Positions 56,580 to 64,000 of a stretch of 64,000 nucleotides of DNA are shown here, piece after piece. Positions within the stretch are counted from its first letter, which is position 1. Every line of letters begins with the position of its first letter. The position numbers were made by a program, and so were the translations under genes. This DNA comes from Arthrobacter citreus (GTDB taxonomy: Bacteria; Actinomycetota; Actinomycetes; Actinomycetales; Micrococcaceae): NCBI RefSeq assembly GCF_038405225.1, contig NZ_CP151657.1:1054001-1118000 (forward strand). Direction: 5' to 3'. Under the pieces are notes generated by a model. It saw nothing but the letters and a program-made list of their open reading frames with translations, had not been told where the DNA came from and did no database searches.

Positions 56580-57434
56580 GTGAGTTCGCAGGACCGAACC
56601 AGCAGCCGACGCGCCAGGATCTTAAAGATCTCAGCCGTAACGTCGGCCGGCGCGTTGTTTTTATCGGGTTGTTCGTCAGAAGTCCAAAGAGGCTGGTTGC
56701 CCACGGAACGCGACATGACCAACCACACCGGCCGAATCATGGACCTGTGGGTCAATTCATGGATCGCCGCTCTGGCAGTTGGCGTGCTCACCTGGGCACT
56801 GATCATTTGGTGCATCGTCGCTTACCGCCGCCGGAAGAACGAGACCGGCTACCCGCGGCAGCTGAGCTACAACCTTCCCTTGGAGATTTTCTACACGGCA
56901 ATCCCGCTGTTCATGGTGCTCGTGTTGTTCTACTTCACGGACCAGGACATCCGCGCCATCAGTGAGCGCGTTGATGACCCGGACGTCGTCGTCGACGTCC
57001 GCGGCAAGCAGTGGTCATGGGACTTCAACTATGTCAACGAGGACAAGTACGACCTCAACGTCCAGGTGAACCTGGATGGCACGGAGAAGGCCGAGTCGGA
57101 CATGCCGACCCTGTACCTTCCCGTCAACCAGACCGTTGAGCTCCAGCTGAACTCCCGCGACGTGCAGCACTCCTTCTGGGTTCCCGCCTTCCTGCAGAAG
57201 ATGGACCTTTACCCGGGACGCACCAACTACATCAACATCACTCCCGGCATCGAGGGCACCTACGAAGGTAAGTGCGCCGAGCTGTGCGGCGAGTACCACT
57301 CGGAAATGCTCTTCAACGTCAAGGTTGTTTCGGAAGCTGAATACGACGCTTACATGAACACCCTGCCTGATGGTCAGGTCGGCTCCGAGTACGACCGCGT
57401 GTACAACTCAGAATCAAGCGAAGTAAGGAGGTAG
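56580..57434 (+). CDS. ctaC: Cytochrome c oxidase subunit II
   Basis: Carries the CuA centre that receives electrons from cytochrome c in the aa3 oxidase. The 284-residue protein starts with a lipoprotein signal (FLSGC, Cys31), has two membrane helices (about residues 57-80 and 103-120) and an outer cupredoxin domain with CAELCGEYHSEM (CuA Cys, Cys, His, Met) and VQHSFWVP. GTG start at 56580 with GAGGAAGGG upstream. ctaD follows 9 bases later. Confidence 0.96.
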   Translation: MSSQDRTSSRRARILKISAVTSAGALFLSGCSSEVQRGWLPTERDMTNHTGRIMDLWVNSWIAALAVGVLTWALIIWCIVAYRRRKNETGYPRQLSYNLPLEIFYTAIPLFMVLVLFYFTDQDIRAISERVDDPDVVVDVRGKQWSWDFNYVNEDKYDLNVQVNLDGTEKAESDMPTLYLPVNQTVELQLNSRDVQHSFWVPAFLQKMDLYPGRTNYINITPGIEGTYEGKCAELCGEYHSEMLFNVKVVSEAEYDAYMNTLPDGQVGSEYDRVYNSESSEVRR

Positions 57435-57443
57435 GAGGAAGCT

Positions 57444-59165
57444 GTGACTACTCTCGAATACACTTCGGAAGATACTCAAGTTGCACCGCGCGTCGTCCCC
57501 GTCTCCAAGGGACGCATCATCGTCAGTTGGATCACCTCCACTGACCACAAGACCATCGGGTTCATGTACCTGATCACCTCATTCATCTTCTTCTGCCTCG
57601 CAGGCGTGATGGCCCTGGTCATCCGTGCGGAACTGTTTGAGCCCGGTATGCAGATCCTGCAGACCAAGGAGCAGTACAACCAGCTGTTCACCATGCACGG
57701 CACGGTGATGCTGCTGATGTTCGCCACGCCGCTGTTCGCCGGCTTCGCCAACGTCATGATGCCGCTGCAGATCGGCGCACCCGACGTTGCGTTCCCGCGC
57801 CTGAACGCGCTGGCCTTCTGGTTCTTCCTCTTCGGCAGCACCATTGCCGTGGCCGGCTTCATCACCCCGCAGGGCGCCGCCTCCTTTGGCTGGTTCGCCT
57901 ATGCGCCGCTGTCCAACACAACCTTCTCCCCGGGCGTGGGCGGAGACTTGTGGGTGTTCGGCCTGGCCCTGTCGGGCTTCGGCACCATCCTCGGTGCGGT
58001 GAACTTCATCACCACCATCATCTGCATGCGTGCCCCGGGCATGACCATGTGGCGCATGCCGATCTTCACCTGGAACACCCTAGTGACCGGTATCCTCATC
58101 CTGATGGCCTTCCCGCCGCTGGCCGCCGCACTGTTTGCACTGGGTGCGGACCGCCGGTTCGGGGCACACATCTTTGATCCCGAACGCGGTGGCGCCATCC
58201 TGTGGCAGCACCTGTTCTGGTTCTTCGGCCACCCCGAGGTCTACATCATCGCGCTGCCGTTCTTCGGCATTGTTTCCGAAATCTTCCCGGTCTTCAGCCG
58301 CAAGCCGATCTTCGGTTACAAGGGCCTGGTGTACGCCACCATCGCCATTGCAGCCCTGTCCGTGACCGTGTGGGCTCACCACATGTACGTCACCGGCGCT
58401 GTCATGCTGCCGTTCTTCTCCTTCATGACCATGCTGATCGCGGTGCCAACCGGCGTGAAGTTCTTCAACTGGATCGGCACGATGTGGCGGGGGTCGATTA
58501 CCTTCGAAACTCCCATGCTGTGGAGCATCGGGTTCCTGATCACGTTCCTCTTCGGTGGACTGACCGGAATTATCCTGGCCTCCCCGCCGCTCGACTTCCA
58601 CGTTTCGGACACCTACTTCGTGGTGGCTCACTTCCACTACGTGGTCTTCGGAACCGTTGTCTTCGCGATGTTCGCCGGCTTCTACTTCTGGTGGCCCAAG
58701 TGGACCGGGAAGATGCTCAACGAGCGTCTGGGCAAGATCCACTTCTGGATGCTGTTTGTCGGCTTCCACGCAACGTTCCTGATCCAGCACTGGCTGGGCG
58801 TGCTCGGCATGCCGCGCCGCTACGCCGACTACCTGCCGGAGGACAACTTCACGCTGATGAACCAGTTCTCCACCGTGGGTTCCTTCCTCCTGGGCGCGTC
58901 AATGATTCCGTTCTTCTGGAACGTGTACATCACCTGGCGCCACGGCAAGAAGGTGGAAGTTGACGACCCCTGGGGCTTCGGCGGATCGCTGGAGTGGGCC
59001 ACTTCGTGCCCGCCTCCGCGCCACAACTTCACGTCCCTGCCGCGCATTCGTTCCGAGCGCCCGGCACTGGATCTGCACCACCCTGAACTGCAGCAGACGG
59101 TGACCGATACGTCGGCCGCCGGCAAGGTCTTCGGACCGGGCGACCGTAAGGAGAAAGTCAATTGA
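57444..59165 (+). CDS. ctaD: Cytochrome c oxidase subunit I
   Basis: Holds heme a and the heme a3-CuB site where oxygen is reduced. The 573-residue protein has about twelve helices and the metal ligands: [20 protein letters not shown] (CuB His-Tyr pair), AHHMYVTG and [10 protein letters not shown]. Subunit I signature and proton path segments are intact. GTG start at 57444 with AGGAGGTAGGAGG just upstream, a strong ribosome site. The stop overlaps ctaF (TTGA). ctaE, the subunit III gene, is not in this window. Confidence 0.97.
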   Translation: MTTLEYTSEDTQVAPRVVPVSKGRIIVSWITSTDHKTIGFMYLITSFIFFCLAGVMALVIRAELFEPGMQILQTKEQYNQLFTMHGTVMLLMFATPLFAGFANVMMPLQIGAPDVAFPRLNALAFWFFLFGSTIAVAGFITPQGAASFGWFAYAPLSNTTFSPGVGGDLWVFGLALSGFGTILGAVNFITTIICMRAPGMTMWRMPIFTWNTLVTGILILMAFPPLAAALFALGADRRFGAHIFDPERGGAILWQHLFWFFGHPEVYIIALPFFGIVSEIFPVFSRKPIFGYKGLVYATIAIAALSVTVWAHHMYVTGAVMLPFFSFMTMLIAVPTGVKFFNWIGTMWRGSITFETPMLWSIGFLITFLFGGLTGIILASPPLDFHVSDTYFVVAHFHYVVFGTVVFAMFAGFYFWWPKWTGKMLNERLGKIHFWMLFVGFHATFLIQHWLGVLGMPRRYADYLPEDNFTLMNQFSTVGSFLLGASMIPFFWNVYITWRHGKKVEVDDPWGFGGSLEWATSCPPPRHNFTSLPRIRSERPALDLHHPELQQTVTDTSAAGKVFGPGDRKEKVN

Positions 59166-59563
59166 AGGTAGAGACTAAACTCTTCGCTTACATGGCGCCG
59201 TTCTTCCTGGTGGTCGGGGTTGTCTACGGCTACCTCGTCGAGTGGATGGAACCGGTTGGCTTCCTGGCACTGTTCCTGACCGCCGGCATGTCGGCCATGA
59301 TCGCCTTTTACATCGGCTTCACCGGCAAGCGCATCGGCGCACGTCCGGAGGACCGGCTCGACGCCGAAATCCACGAAGGTTCCGGCGAGCAGGGTTTCTT
59401 CAGCCCCTGGAGCTGGTGGCCGCTGCTGCTGGGTCTGTCCGCCGCAGGCGGATTCCTCGGCATGGCCGTGGGCTGGTGGATCCTTTACATCAGTGCCGGC
59501 ATGGCGCTGATCGCCCTGGTTGGCTGGGTCTTTGAATACAGCCGCGGAGCCCACGCACACTAA
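59162..59563 (+). CDS. ctaF: Cytochrome c oxidase subunit IV, actinobacterial type
   Basis: A small oxidase subunit of 133 residues with four helices, found only in actinobacterial aa3 oxidases. [19 protein letters not shown] and [13 protein letters not shown] are family marks. The TTG at 59162 overlaps the ctaD stop and follows AAGGAGAAAG. The last gene of the ctaCDF operon, before a strong terminator. Confidence 0.94.
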   Translation: MKVETKLFAYMAPFFLVVGVVYGYLVEWMEPVGFLALFLTAGMSAMIAFYIGFTGKRIGARPEDRLDAEIHEGSGEQGFFSPWSWWPLLLGLSAAGGFLGMAVGWWILYISAGMALIALVGWVFEYSRGAHAH

Positions 59564-59627
59564 GGCTTCCGCACAAATTCCTGAGGGATACTCTCCAGGG
59601 ATTGAACCTGGAAACGAAACACCGGCA

Positions 59628-59660
59628 GAGGACCCGCACTTGGTGCGGGTCCTCCGCTGT
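59628..59660 (+). terminator. Terminator after ctaF
   Basis: GAGGACCCGCAC (59628-59639), TTG loop, GTGCGGGTCCTC (59643-59654), then CGCTGTTT. A perfect 12-bp stem. Confidence 0.9.
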
Positions 59661-59688
59661 TTAACGCAGGCAAGTTAACGCAGGCATG
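59661..59688. repeat. 14-bp tandem duplication
   Basis: TTAACGCAGGCAAG (59661-59674) and TTAACGCAGGCATG (59675-59688), one mismatch, directly after the ctaF terminator. Confidence 0.8.
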
Positions 59689-59767
59689 CTTGAAGTGCGG
59701 GAACTCTGGCTGCGTTCCGTCAGGATCCGGCGGCGTTACAGGCCTGCAGCGGCGACCGCTATCCTTG

Positions 59768-60631
59768 ATGAAGCACCACCGCCGAGGGAAGGAACCGGAT
59801 GCTCAGGATGACGGACCCCAGGATCCGGCGAAGGTAATGCACCAGGCGTTCAAGAATTTCCCCGAGCTGCTCGACCCGCTCTCCGATGTGGCGAAACACC
59901 TGCAGCTGCAGAACATCCTGCGGCGGTTTGTGGATCAGCACGCCAGTGCGGGCGCCGCCATTCCGAGCGAACGCGTGCTGGCCGAGCATTTCGGCGTGGC
60001 ACGCATGACCGTCCGGCAGGCCATTGATGCCCTGGTGGCCGATGAAGTGCTTGAACGGGTGGTGGGACTTGGCACCTTCGTGGCCCGCCCCAAGCTGGAC
60101 CTGCAGGTGAAGCTGACGTCATACAGCGAGGAAATGCACCGCCGCGGCATGGTGCCCGATGCGCGGGTCCTGAGCTTCGAGCAGATCGGCGCATCGCGCC
60201 TGGTTGCGCGGGAGCTGCAGATTGACCCGGGCCAGCCTGTGATCCGTTTCCGCCGCCAGCTCCTTGCTGACGGCGAGCCCATGAGCGTGGACGAGAACTT
60301 CATTCCCGCCTCGCACGTTCCGGGAATGCTCGATGAAGAGCCGCCCACGTCCCTGTACCGGGTGCTCAGTGAGCGCTACGGCATGGTGATGGAATGGGGA
60401 GAGGACACCATAGAGGCAACCGCGGCTTCGGCCTCAATTGCCCGGCTGCTCAATGTCGAGCTGGGTGCCCCGCTCCTGAAGATCCAGCGGCACGCCTATG
60501 TGGCGCGCTCCATGGTGGACTACTCGGTGTCGTACTACCGCGCCGACCGGTACAAGCTTTGGGTACCCCTGCAGCGGCCTGGGATGCGCACACCGCGTTC
60601 CTATCACCCCGGCCGGCATCAGGGCTCCTGA
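59768..60631 (+). CDS. GntR-family regulator, HutC/UTRA type
   Basis: A 287-residue repressor. The winged-helix domain has GAAIPSERVLAEHFGVARMTVRQAI, read around residues 60-85, with GLGTFV at its wing; a UTRA ligand domain follows (from LQVKLTSYSEEMHRRG). UTRA members sense sugars, amino acids or fatty acids; this ligand is unknown. The start is unsure: ATG 59768 lies only 2 bases after a TATCCT (59760-59765), so transcription from that box would leave ATG 59837 (264 residues). It may regulate the unknown gene downstream. Confidence 0.85.
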   Translation: MKHHRRGKEPDAQDDGPQDPAKVMHQAFKNFPELLDPLSDVAKHLQLQNILRRFVDQHASAGAAIPSERVLAEHFGVARMTVRQAIDALVADEVLERVVGLGTFVARPKLDLQVKLTSYSEEMHRRGMVPDARVLSFEQIGASRLVARELQIDPGQPVIRFRRQLLADGEPMSVDENFIPASHVPGMLDEEPPTSLYRVLSERYGMVMEWGEDTIEATAASASIARLLNVELGAPLLKIQRHAYVARSMVDYSVSYYRADRYKLWVPLQRPGMRTPRSYHPGRHQGS

Positions 60632-60773
60632 CGCCGCCTGGGAGGCCGTCGAAGCGGACCCTGATCCGGGACCTGTCCGCTCTCCGGCGCCCACCACTTA
60701 CTCAATCCTCATTCCAGCCCTTCAGCGTGGAAACACGACAGACCGCATTACCCAGCCAGGAGGCTTCCGAACA

Positions 60774-61334
60774 ATGAACATCACCGTGATGTACCACCGG
60801 GACAGCAAGGGGGTCCTGCACTTCCGCGAGGCCATGTACGACGCCGAGTCCGAAGAGTTCATGATCAACCAGGGCCCCGTGGGCTACATGGGAAACAGCA
60901 GCGTTGTTGCCAATATTGATGAGGCTGCCGCGGAAAAGAAGTTTGCCGCCTTCGCTGCGAAGTCAGCGGAACTCGGTTACGCGGAACTGCCGCCCGAGGA
61001 GCAGCACTGGGTTGTGGCGCAGTATGCCCTGAAGTCCGCCGAAGGCACGGAGCGTGACCGGTACCTCGAGTACAAGGCCCGCACCGCGCTGGCGTCCTAT
61101 TTCTCCTGGCGTGGCCTGGGCACCGTCGAGGAAAGCGAATTCGTGCCCGGCAAGCTGAACATCTTCTGCCTGGTTCCGGACGTGCCCAAGGCGGTGAAGG
61201 GCATGCTCGTGGTCCTGCGCGATGCCAACCTGGACTTCACCAAGCTCAGCGTCGGTTCCTCGCCGTTTGCCGAGCCCGGCAAATGGAAGCGGCGGCACCC
61301 GCTTCCGGCCAAGACACCGTTTGTCCTGGATTAG
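60774..61334 (+). CDS. Conserved protein of unknown function
   Basis: A 186-residue soluble protein, MNITVMYHRDSKGVLHF at its start. I recognise no domain with confidence. AGGAGG (60758-60763) is 10 bases before the ATG; an in-frame start at 60498 would overlap the GntR gene and was rejected. The protein has no signal, no helix across the membrane and no cysteine pairs; KRRHPLPAKTPFVLD ends it. It is probably actinobacterial. The GntR gene 142 bases upstream is the best guess for its control. Confidence 0.85.
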   Translation: MNITVMYHRDSKGVLHFREAMYDAESEEFMINQGPVGYMGNSSVVANIDEAAAEKKFAAFAAKSAELGYAELPPEEQHWVVAQYALKSAEGTERDRYLEYKARTALASYFSWRGLGTVEESEFVPGKLNIFCLVPDVPKAVKGMLVVLRDANLDFTKLSVGSSPFAEPGKWKRRHPLPAKTPFVLD

Positions 61335-61344
61335 CGGGAAACAC

Positions 61345-61385
61345 AAAGGGAGCCGGTCAGCATCTGCTGACCGGCTCCCTTTCTG
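61345..61385. terminator. Bidirectional terminator
   Basis: A perfect 18-bp repeat (61345-61362 and 61365-61382), AAAGGGAGCCGGTCAGCA and its complement, two-base spacer. It gives a T run on each strand and separates the unknown gene from qcrB. Confidence 0.93.
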
Positions 61386-61413
61386 TTGTTACGACATGCT
61401 GTCCCGCGGAGGA

Positions 61414-63099
61414 CTACCGGTTCGTGATCGAAGCCTGGTCTTCCGCTTCCGCTTCAATTTCAGCGGGGGACTCGTGGTGGTGCGCCGCTTCAAGTTCCCG
61501 CGGAGTAACCGGGGCAACCCGGTCCTCGAAGAAGAACCGTGACAGGCGGCCGCGGAGCTTCTCCTTGCCGGAGATCTTGCCGCGTGCATCCGGCTGGGCC
61601 GGAGCCACCTCGGGGGCTGCGAAGTCCACCAGCTTGTAGCGCTTGTACTCGTCCACGGGCTCGTGGACTTCGATGTACTCGCCGTGCGGCAGACGGACAA
61701 TGCGTCCGCTCTCCACGCCGTGCAGGACAATCTCGCGGTCCTTGCGCTGCAGCGCCAGGGCGATGCGGCGGGTGACTGCGAAGGCGATCAGCGGCCCGAA
61801 GATGACCAGGAAGCGGAGCCAGTACGTCACATCGTTCAGCGACACATGGAAGTGCGTGGCGATGAGGTCGGAACTGGCCGCTGCCCACATGGTGCAGTAG
61901 AAGACGATGCCGGCTACGCCGACGCCCGTGCGGAACGGGGCGTTGCGCGGGCGGTCCAGCAGGTTGTGAACTGCCTTGTCCTTGGTCAGCCAGGCTTCAA
62001 TCCAAGGCCAGGTGAACAGGAGGGTGAAGACAATTCCAGCCGGAACCAGCGCCGGGAACAGCACGTTCATGGAGAGCGTGTTGGTGCCCCACGGGAACGG
62101 GATGTTCCACTCCATCGGGATGTTGCCGATCCAGCCCGGCATCAGGCGCAGGGCGCCGTCAACCCAGCCGATGTACCAGTCAGGCTGGGTACCGGCGGAC
62201 ACGGGGGAGGGGTCGTACGGGCCGTAGTTCCAGATCGGGTTGATCGTGAACAGCCCGGCGATGACGGCGATGATGCCGAAGACGATGAAGAAGAATCCAC
62301 CGGCCTTGGCTGCGTAAACCGGTCCAACCGGGTAGCCGACAACGTTGTTGTTCGTGCGGCCGGGGCCGCGGAACTGGGTGTGCTTGTGAACAACCACCAT
62401 GAAGAGGTGAATGGCGATCATCAGCAGGATCAACGCCGGCACCAGGAGGATGTGGAGCATGTACAGGCGGCCGATGATATCGGTGCCCGGGAATTCTCCG
62501 CCGAAGAGGAAGAAGCTGATGTAGGTTCCGACAACCGGAACAGCCTTGATCACGCCGTCGATAATCCGCAGGCCGTTACCGGACAGCAGGTCATCGGGAA
62601 GCGAGTAACCGGTGAAGCCGGCTGCGAGGGACAGGATGAGCAGGACGCCGCCCACCACCCAGTTCAGCTCGCGGGGCTTGCGGAATGCGCCGGTGAAGAA
62701 CACACGGAGCATGTGCACCGATACGGCGGCAACAAACAGCAGCGCGGACCAGTGGTGAACCTGGCGCATGAAGAGGCCGCCGCGGATATCGAAGGAGATG
62801 TTCAGCGAGGACTCGTAAGCCACCGACATCTCGACGCCCTTAAGCGGGACGTAGCTGCCGTTGTAGTGCGTTTCGGCCATTGACGGGTCGAAGAAGAACG
62901 TCAGGAACGTTCCGGACAGCAGGAGGATGACGAAGCAGTACAGCGCGACTTCGCCGAACATGAACGACCAGTGGTCCGGAAAGACCTTGCGGCCGAATTC
63001 CTTGACCATGGCGGAGCCGCCGACCCGGGAGTCGACGAAGTTGGTAACGCGGCCCAGACGGGTCTTGGCCTCGTAGGGAGTAGCGGAGGGAACACTCAT
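61414..63099 (-). CDS. qcrB: Cytochrome bc1 complex cytochrome b subunit
   Basis: The membrane core of the bc1 complex, holding hemes bL and bH and the quinol sites. The 561-residue protein has eight or more helices and the heme His pairs in RQVHHWSALLFVAA with VHMLRVFF and HILLVPALILLMIAIH with MVVVHKHT. A long actinobacterial C-terminal tail (about 130 residues, acidic/basic, beginning near RKDREIVLHGVE) is present. ATG start at 63099, 3 bases after the qcrA stop. It passes electrons to the aa3 oxidase encoded at 56-59 kb. Confidence 0.96.
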   Translation of the reverse strand: MSVPSATPYEAKTRLGRVTNFVDSRVGGSAMVKEFGRKVFPDHWSFMFGEVALYCFVILLLSGTFLTFFFDPSMAETHYNGSYVPLKGVEMSVAYESSLNISFDIRGGLFMRQVHHWSALLFVAAVSVHMLRVFFTGAFRKPRELNWVVGGVLLILSLAAGFTGYSLPDDLLSGNGLRIIDGVIKAVPVVGTYISFFLFGGEFPGTDIIGRLYMLHILLVPALILLMIAIHLFMVVVHKHTQFRGPGRTNNNVVGYPVGPVYAAKAGGFFFIVFGIIAVIAGLFTINPIWNYGPYDPSPVSAGTQPDWYIGWVDGALRLMPGWIGNIPMEWNIPFPWGTNTLSMNVLFPALVPAGIVFTLLFTWPWIEAWLTKDKAVHNLLDRPRNAPFRTGVGVAGIVFYCTMWAAASSDLIATHFHVSLNDVTYWLRFLVIFGPLIAFAVTRRIALALQRKDREIVLHGVESGRIVRLPHGEYIEVHEPVDEYKRYKLVDFAAPEVAPAQPDARGKISGKEKLRGRLSRFFFEDRVAPVTPRELEAAHHHESPAEIEAEAEDQASITNR

Positions 63100-63102
63100 G
63101 GT

Positions 63103-64000
63103 TTAGCCACGCTCCCAGTAGCTCGGTCCAACGGGTTCATGGAAATCGCTGGTGGCGATCAGGTAGCCATCGCTGTCAACGGCGATGGGCAGCTGCGGAA
63201 GCGGGTGGACAGCCGGTCCAAAGATGACCTTGCATTCCTGCGTCAGGTCAAAGGTGGACTGGTGGCACGGGCAGAGCAGATGGTGGGTGTGCTGTTCGTA
63301 CAGCGCAACCGGGCAACCGACGTGGGTGCAGATCTTGGAGTATGCGACGATGCCGTCGACGTTCCAGTCCTCGCGTCCCGGAGAGGGGTTGAGGGACTCC
63401 GGGTCCAGGCGCATCAGGAGGACAACGGCCTTGGCCTTCTCCTCCAGCTTGTGCTCGGACTCGTTCAGGCCTTCGGGAATAACGTGGAAAGCGGAACCGA
63501 GCGTCACATCCGAGGCCTTGATCCGGGTACCGCTGGGATCGCGGGTCAGGTGCACGCCTTCGGCCCACATGGTGTGGCGCAGAACGTCTCCGGGCAGCGG
63601 ACCGAGGTCGCGGAAGACGGCGATGGCCGGAAGCGGCGCGAGAACCATGGCACCCAGGAGGGTGTTGCGGATCAGCGGACGGCGCTTGATGCCCGTCTCT
63701 TCGACGATGTCCCCAAGCATCTTCTCGGCAACGGCGCGGTCTTCCTCGGGACGGATTTCATGCCGTTCCTCGATGACCTCGTGGTCCGGCATGAGCGTCT
63801 TGGCCCAGTGAACAATGCCGACGCCGATGCCGAGCATCGCAAACGCGGTGCCCAGGCCCAGGAGCAGGTTCTGCACCCGGATGTCGGCAATGGTGTGGCC
63901 GCCTTCGAGCTTGATGCCGAAGTAGCCGACAAAAAACACGAGCGTACCGATGATGGAGATGACGAACAGTGCCGCCACCTGCCGCTCGGCCCGCTTCTCA
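63103..64000 (-). CDS. qcrA: Cytochrome bc1 complex Rieske iron-sulfur subunit (partial, 5' end outside)
   Basis: Transfers electrons from quinol to cytochrome c. The C-terminal Rieske domain has CTHVGCPV and CPCHQSTFDL, the four 2Fe-2S ligands. Membrane helices lie near the visible N-terminus (VAALFVISIIGTLVFFVGY and LLLGLGTAFAMLGIG). The frame is open to the edge of the window (EKRAERQVAAL), so the GTG at 63978 is not the start and the gene continues to the right. qcrC is expected beyond it. Confidence 0.95.
   Translation of the reverse strand, partial: EKRAERQVAALFVISIIGTLVFFVGYFGIKLEGGHTIADIRVQNLLLGLGTAFAMLGIGVGIVHWAKTLMPDHEVIEERHEIRPEEDRAVAEKMLGDIVEETGIKRRPLIRNTLLGAMVLAPLPAIAVFRDLGPLPGDVLRHTMWAEGVHLTRDPSGTRIKASDVTLGSAFHVIPEGLNESEHKLEEKAKAVVLLMRLDPESLNPSPGREDWNVDGIVAYSKICTHVGCPVALYEQHTHHLLCPCHQSTFDLTQECKVIFGPAVHPLPQLPIAVDSDGYLIATSDFHEPVGPSYWERG

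Overview
The window is a 64 kb stretch of chromosome from a high-GC Gram-positive bacterium, almost certainly an actinobacterium of the Micrococcaceae (Arthrobacter sensu lato). The evidence is the actinobacterial-type integration host factor behind pyrF, a PriA without helicase motifs, the HrcA-DnaJ2-RsmE and PhoH-YbeY-CNNM-Era blocks, LytR-CpsA-Psr proteins, DUF3097 and DUF3043 proteins, and the actinobacterial bc1-aa3 respiratory genes. The genus call rests on recognised protein sequences and gene order; no alignment was run. I see no rRNA, tRNA, insertion sequence, prophage or CRISPR array. Most genes are core, with a modest accessory block at 12.3-22.7 kb.

Layout. (1) 1-12.3 kb, plus strand: the end of a pyrimidine operon (pyrC tail, a PH-like membrane protein, carA, carB, pyrF) running into mihF, gmk, rpoZ, coaBC, metK and priA. 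(2) 12.3-22.7 kb, mixed strands: a small heat-shock protein, an ABC exporter divergent from an OhrR/MarR-type regulator, an NADPH oxidoreductase, a three-gene minus-strand operon (aldo/keto reductase, alpha/beta hydrolase, glycosyltransferase), glpF-glpK and an ECF sigma factor. (3) 22.8-36.1 kb: leuS behind a leucine attenuator, degV, comEA, comEC, holA, rpsT, an orphan PemK/MazF-like protein, lepA and hemW. (4) 36.2-51.2 kb: DUF4870, DUF3097, a CIRCE-controlled hrcA-dnaJ-rsmE operon, a GerMN lipoprotein, phoH-ybeY-CNNM-era, an LCP protein, leuA behind a leucine leader/LEU element, recO and uppS. (5) 51.3-64 kb: an alpha/beta hydrolase, pyrD, DUF3043, an M20 dipeptidase, an ErpA-type Fe-S carrier, ctaC-ctaD-ctaF, a GntR regulator, an unknown 186-residue protein, and the minus-strand qcrA-qcrB genes running off the right edge.

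How the genes work together. carAB, pyrF, pyrC and pyrD cover much of UMP synthesis. leuA and leuS each carry their own leader with a run of leucine codons, so leucine synthesis and tRNA-Leu charging are probably both tuned by ribosome stalling. The erpA, cta and qcr genes build the aerobic bc1-aa3 chain. YbeY, Era, RsmE, LepA, rpsT and uppS serve ribosome and envelope assembly.

Two window-wide patterns stand out. First, about eleven start codons lie exactly 6 or 7 bases after a TANNNT-type -10 box, which predicts leaderless mRNAs, including both leucine leader peptides. Second, short tandem duplications (13-45 bp units) sit on or just after the stop codons of at least six genes. These two patterns and the leuS attenuator are the observations most worth following up. 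I found no clearly new multi-gene system.
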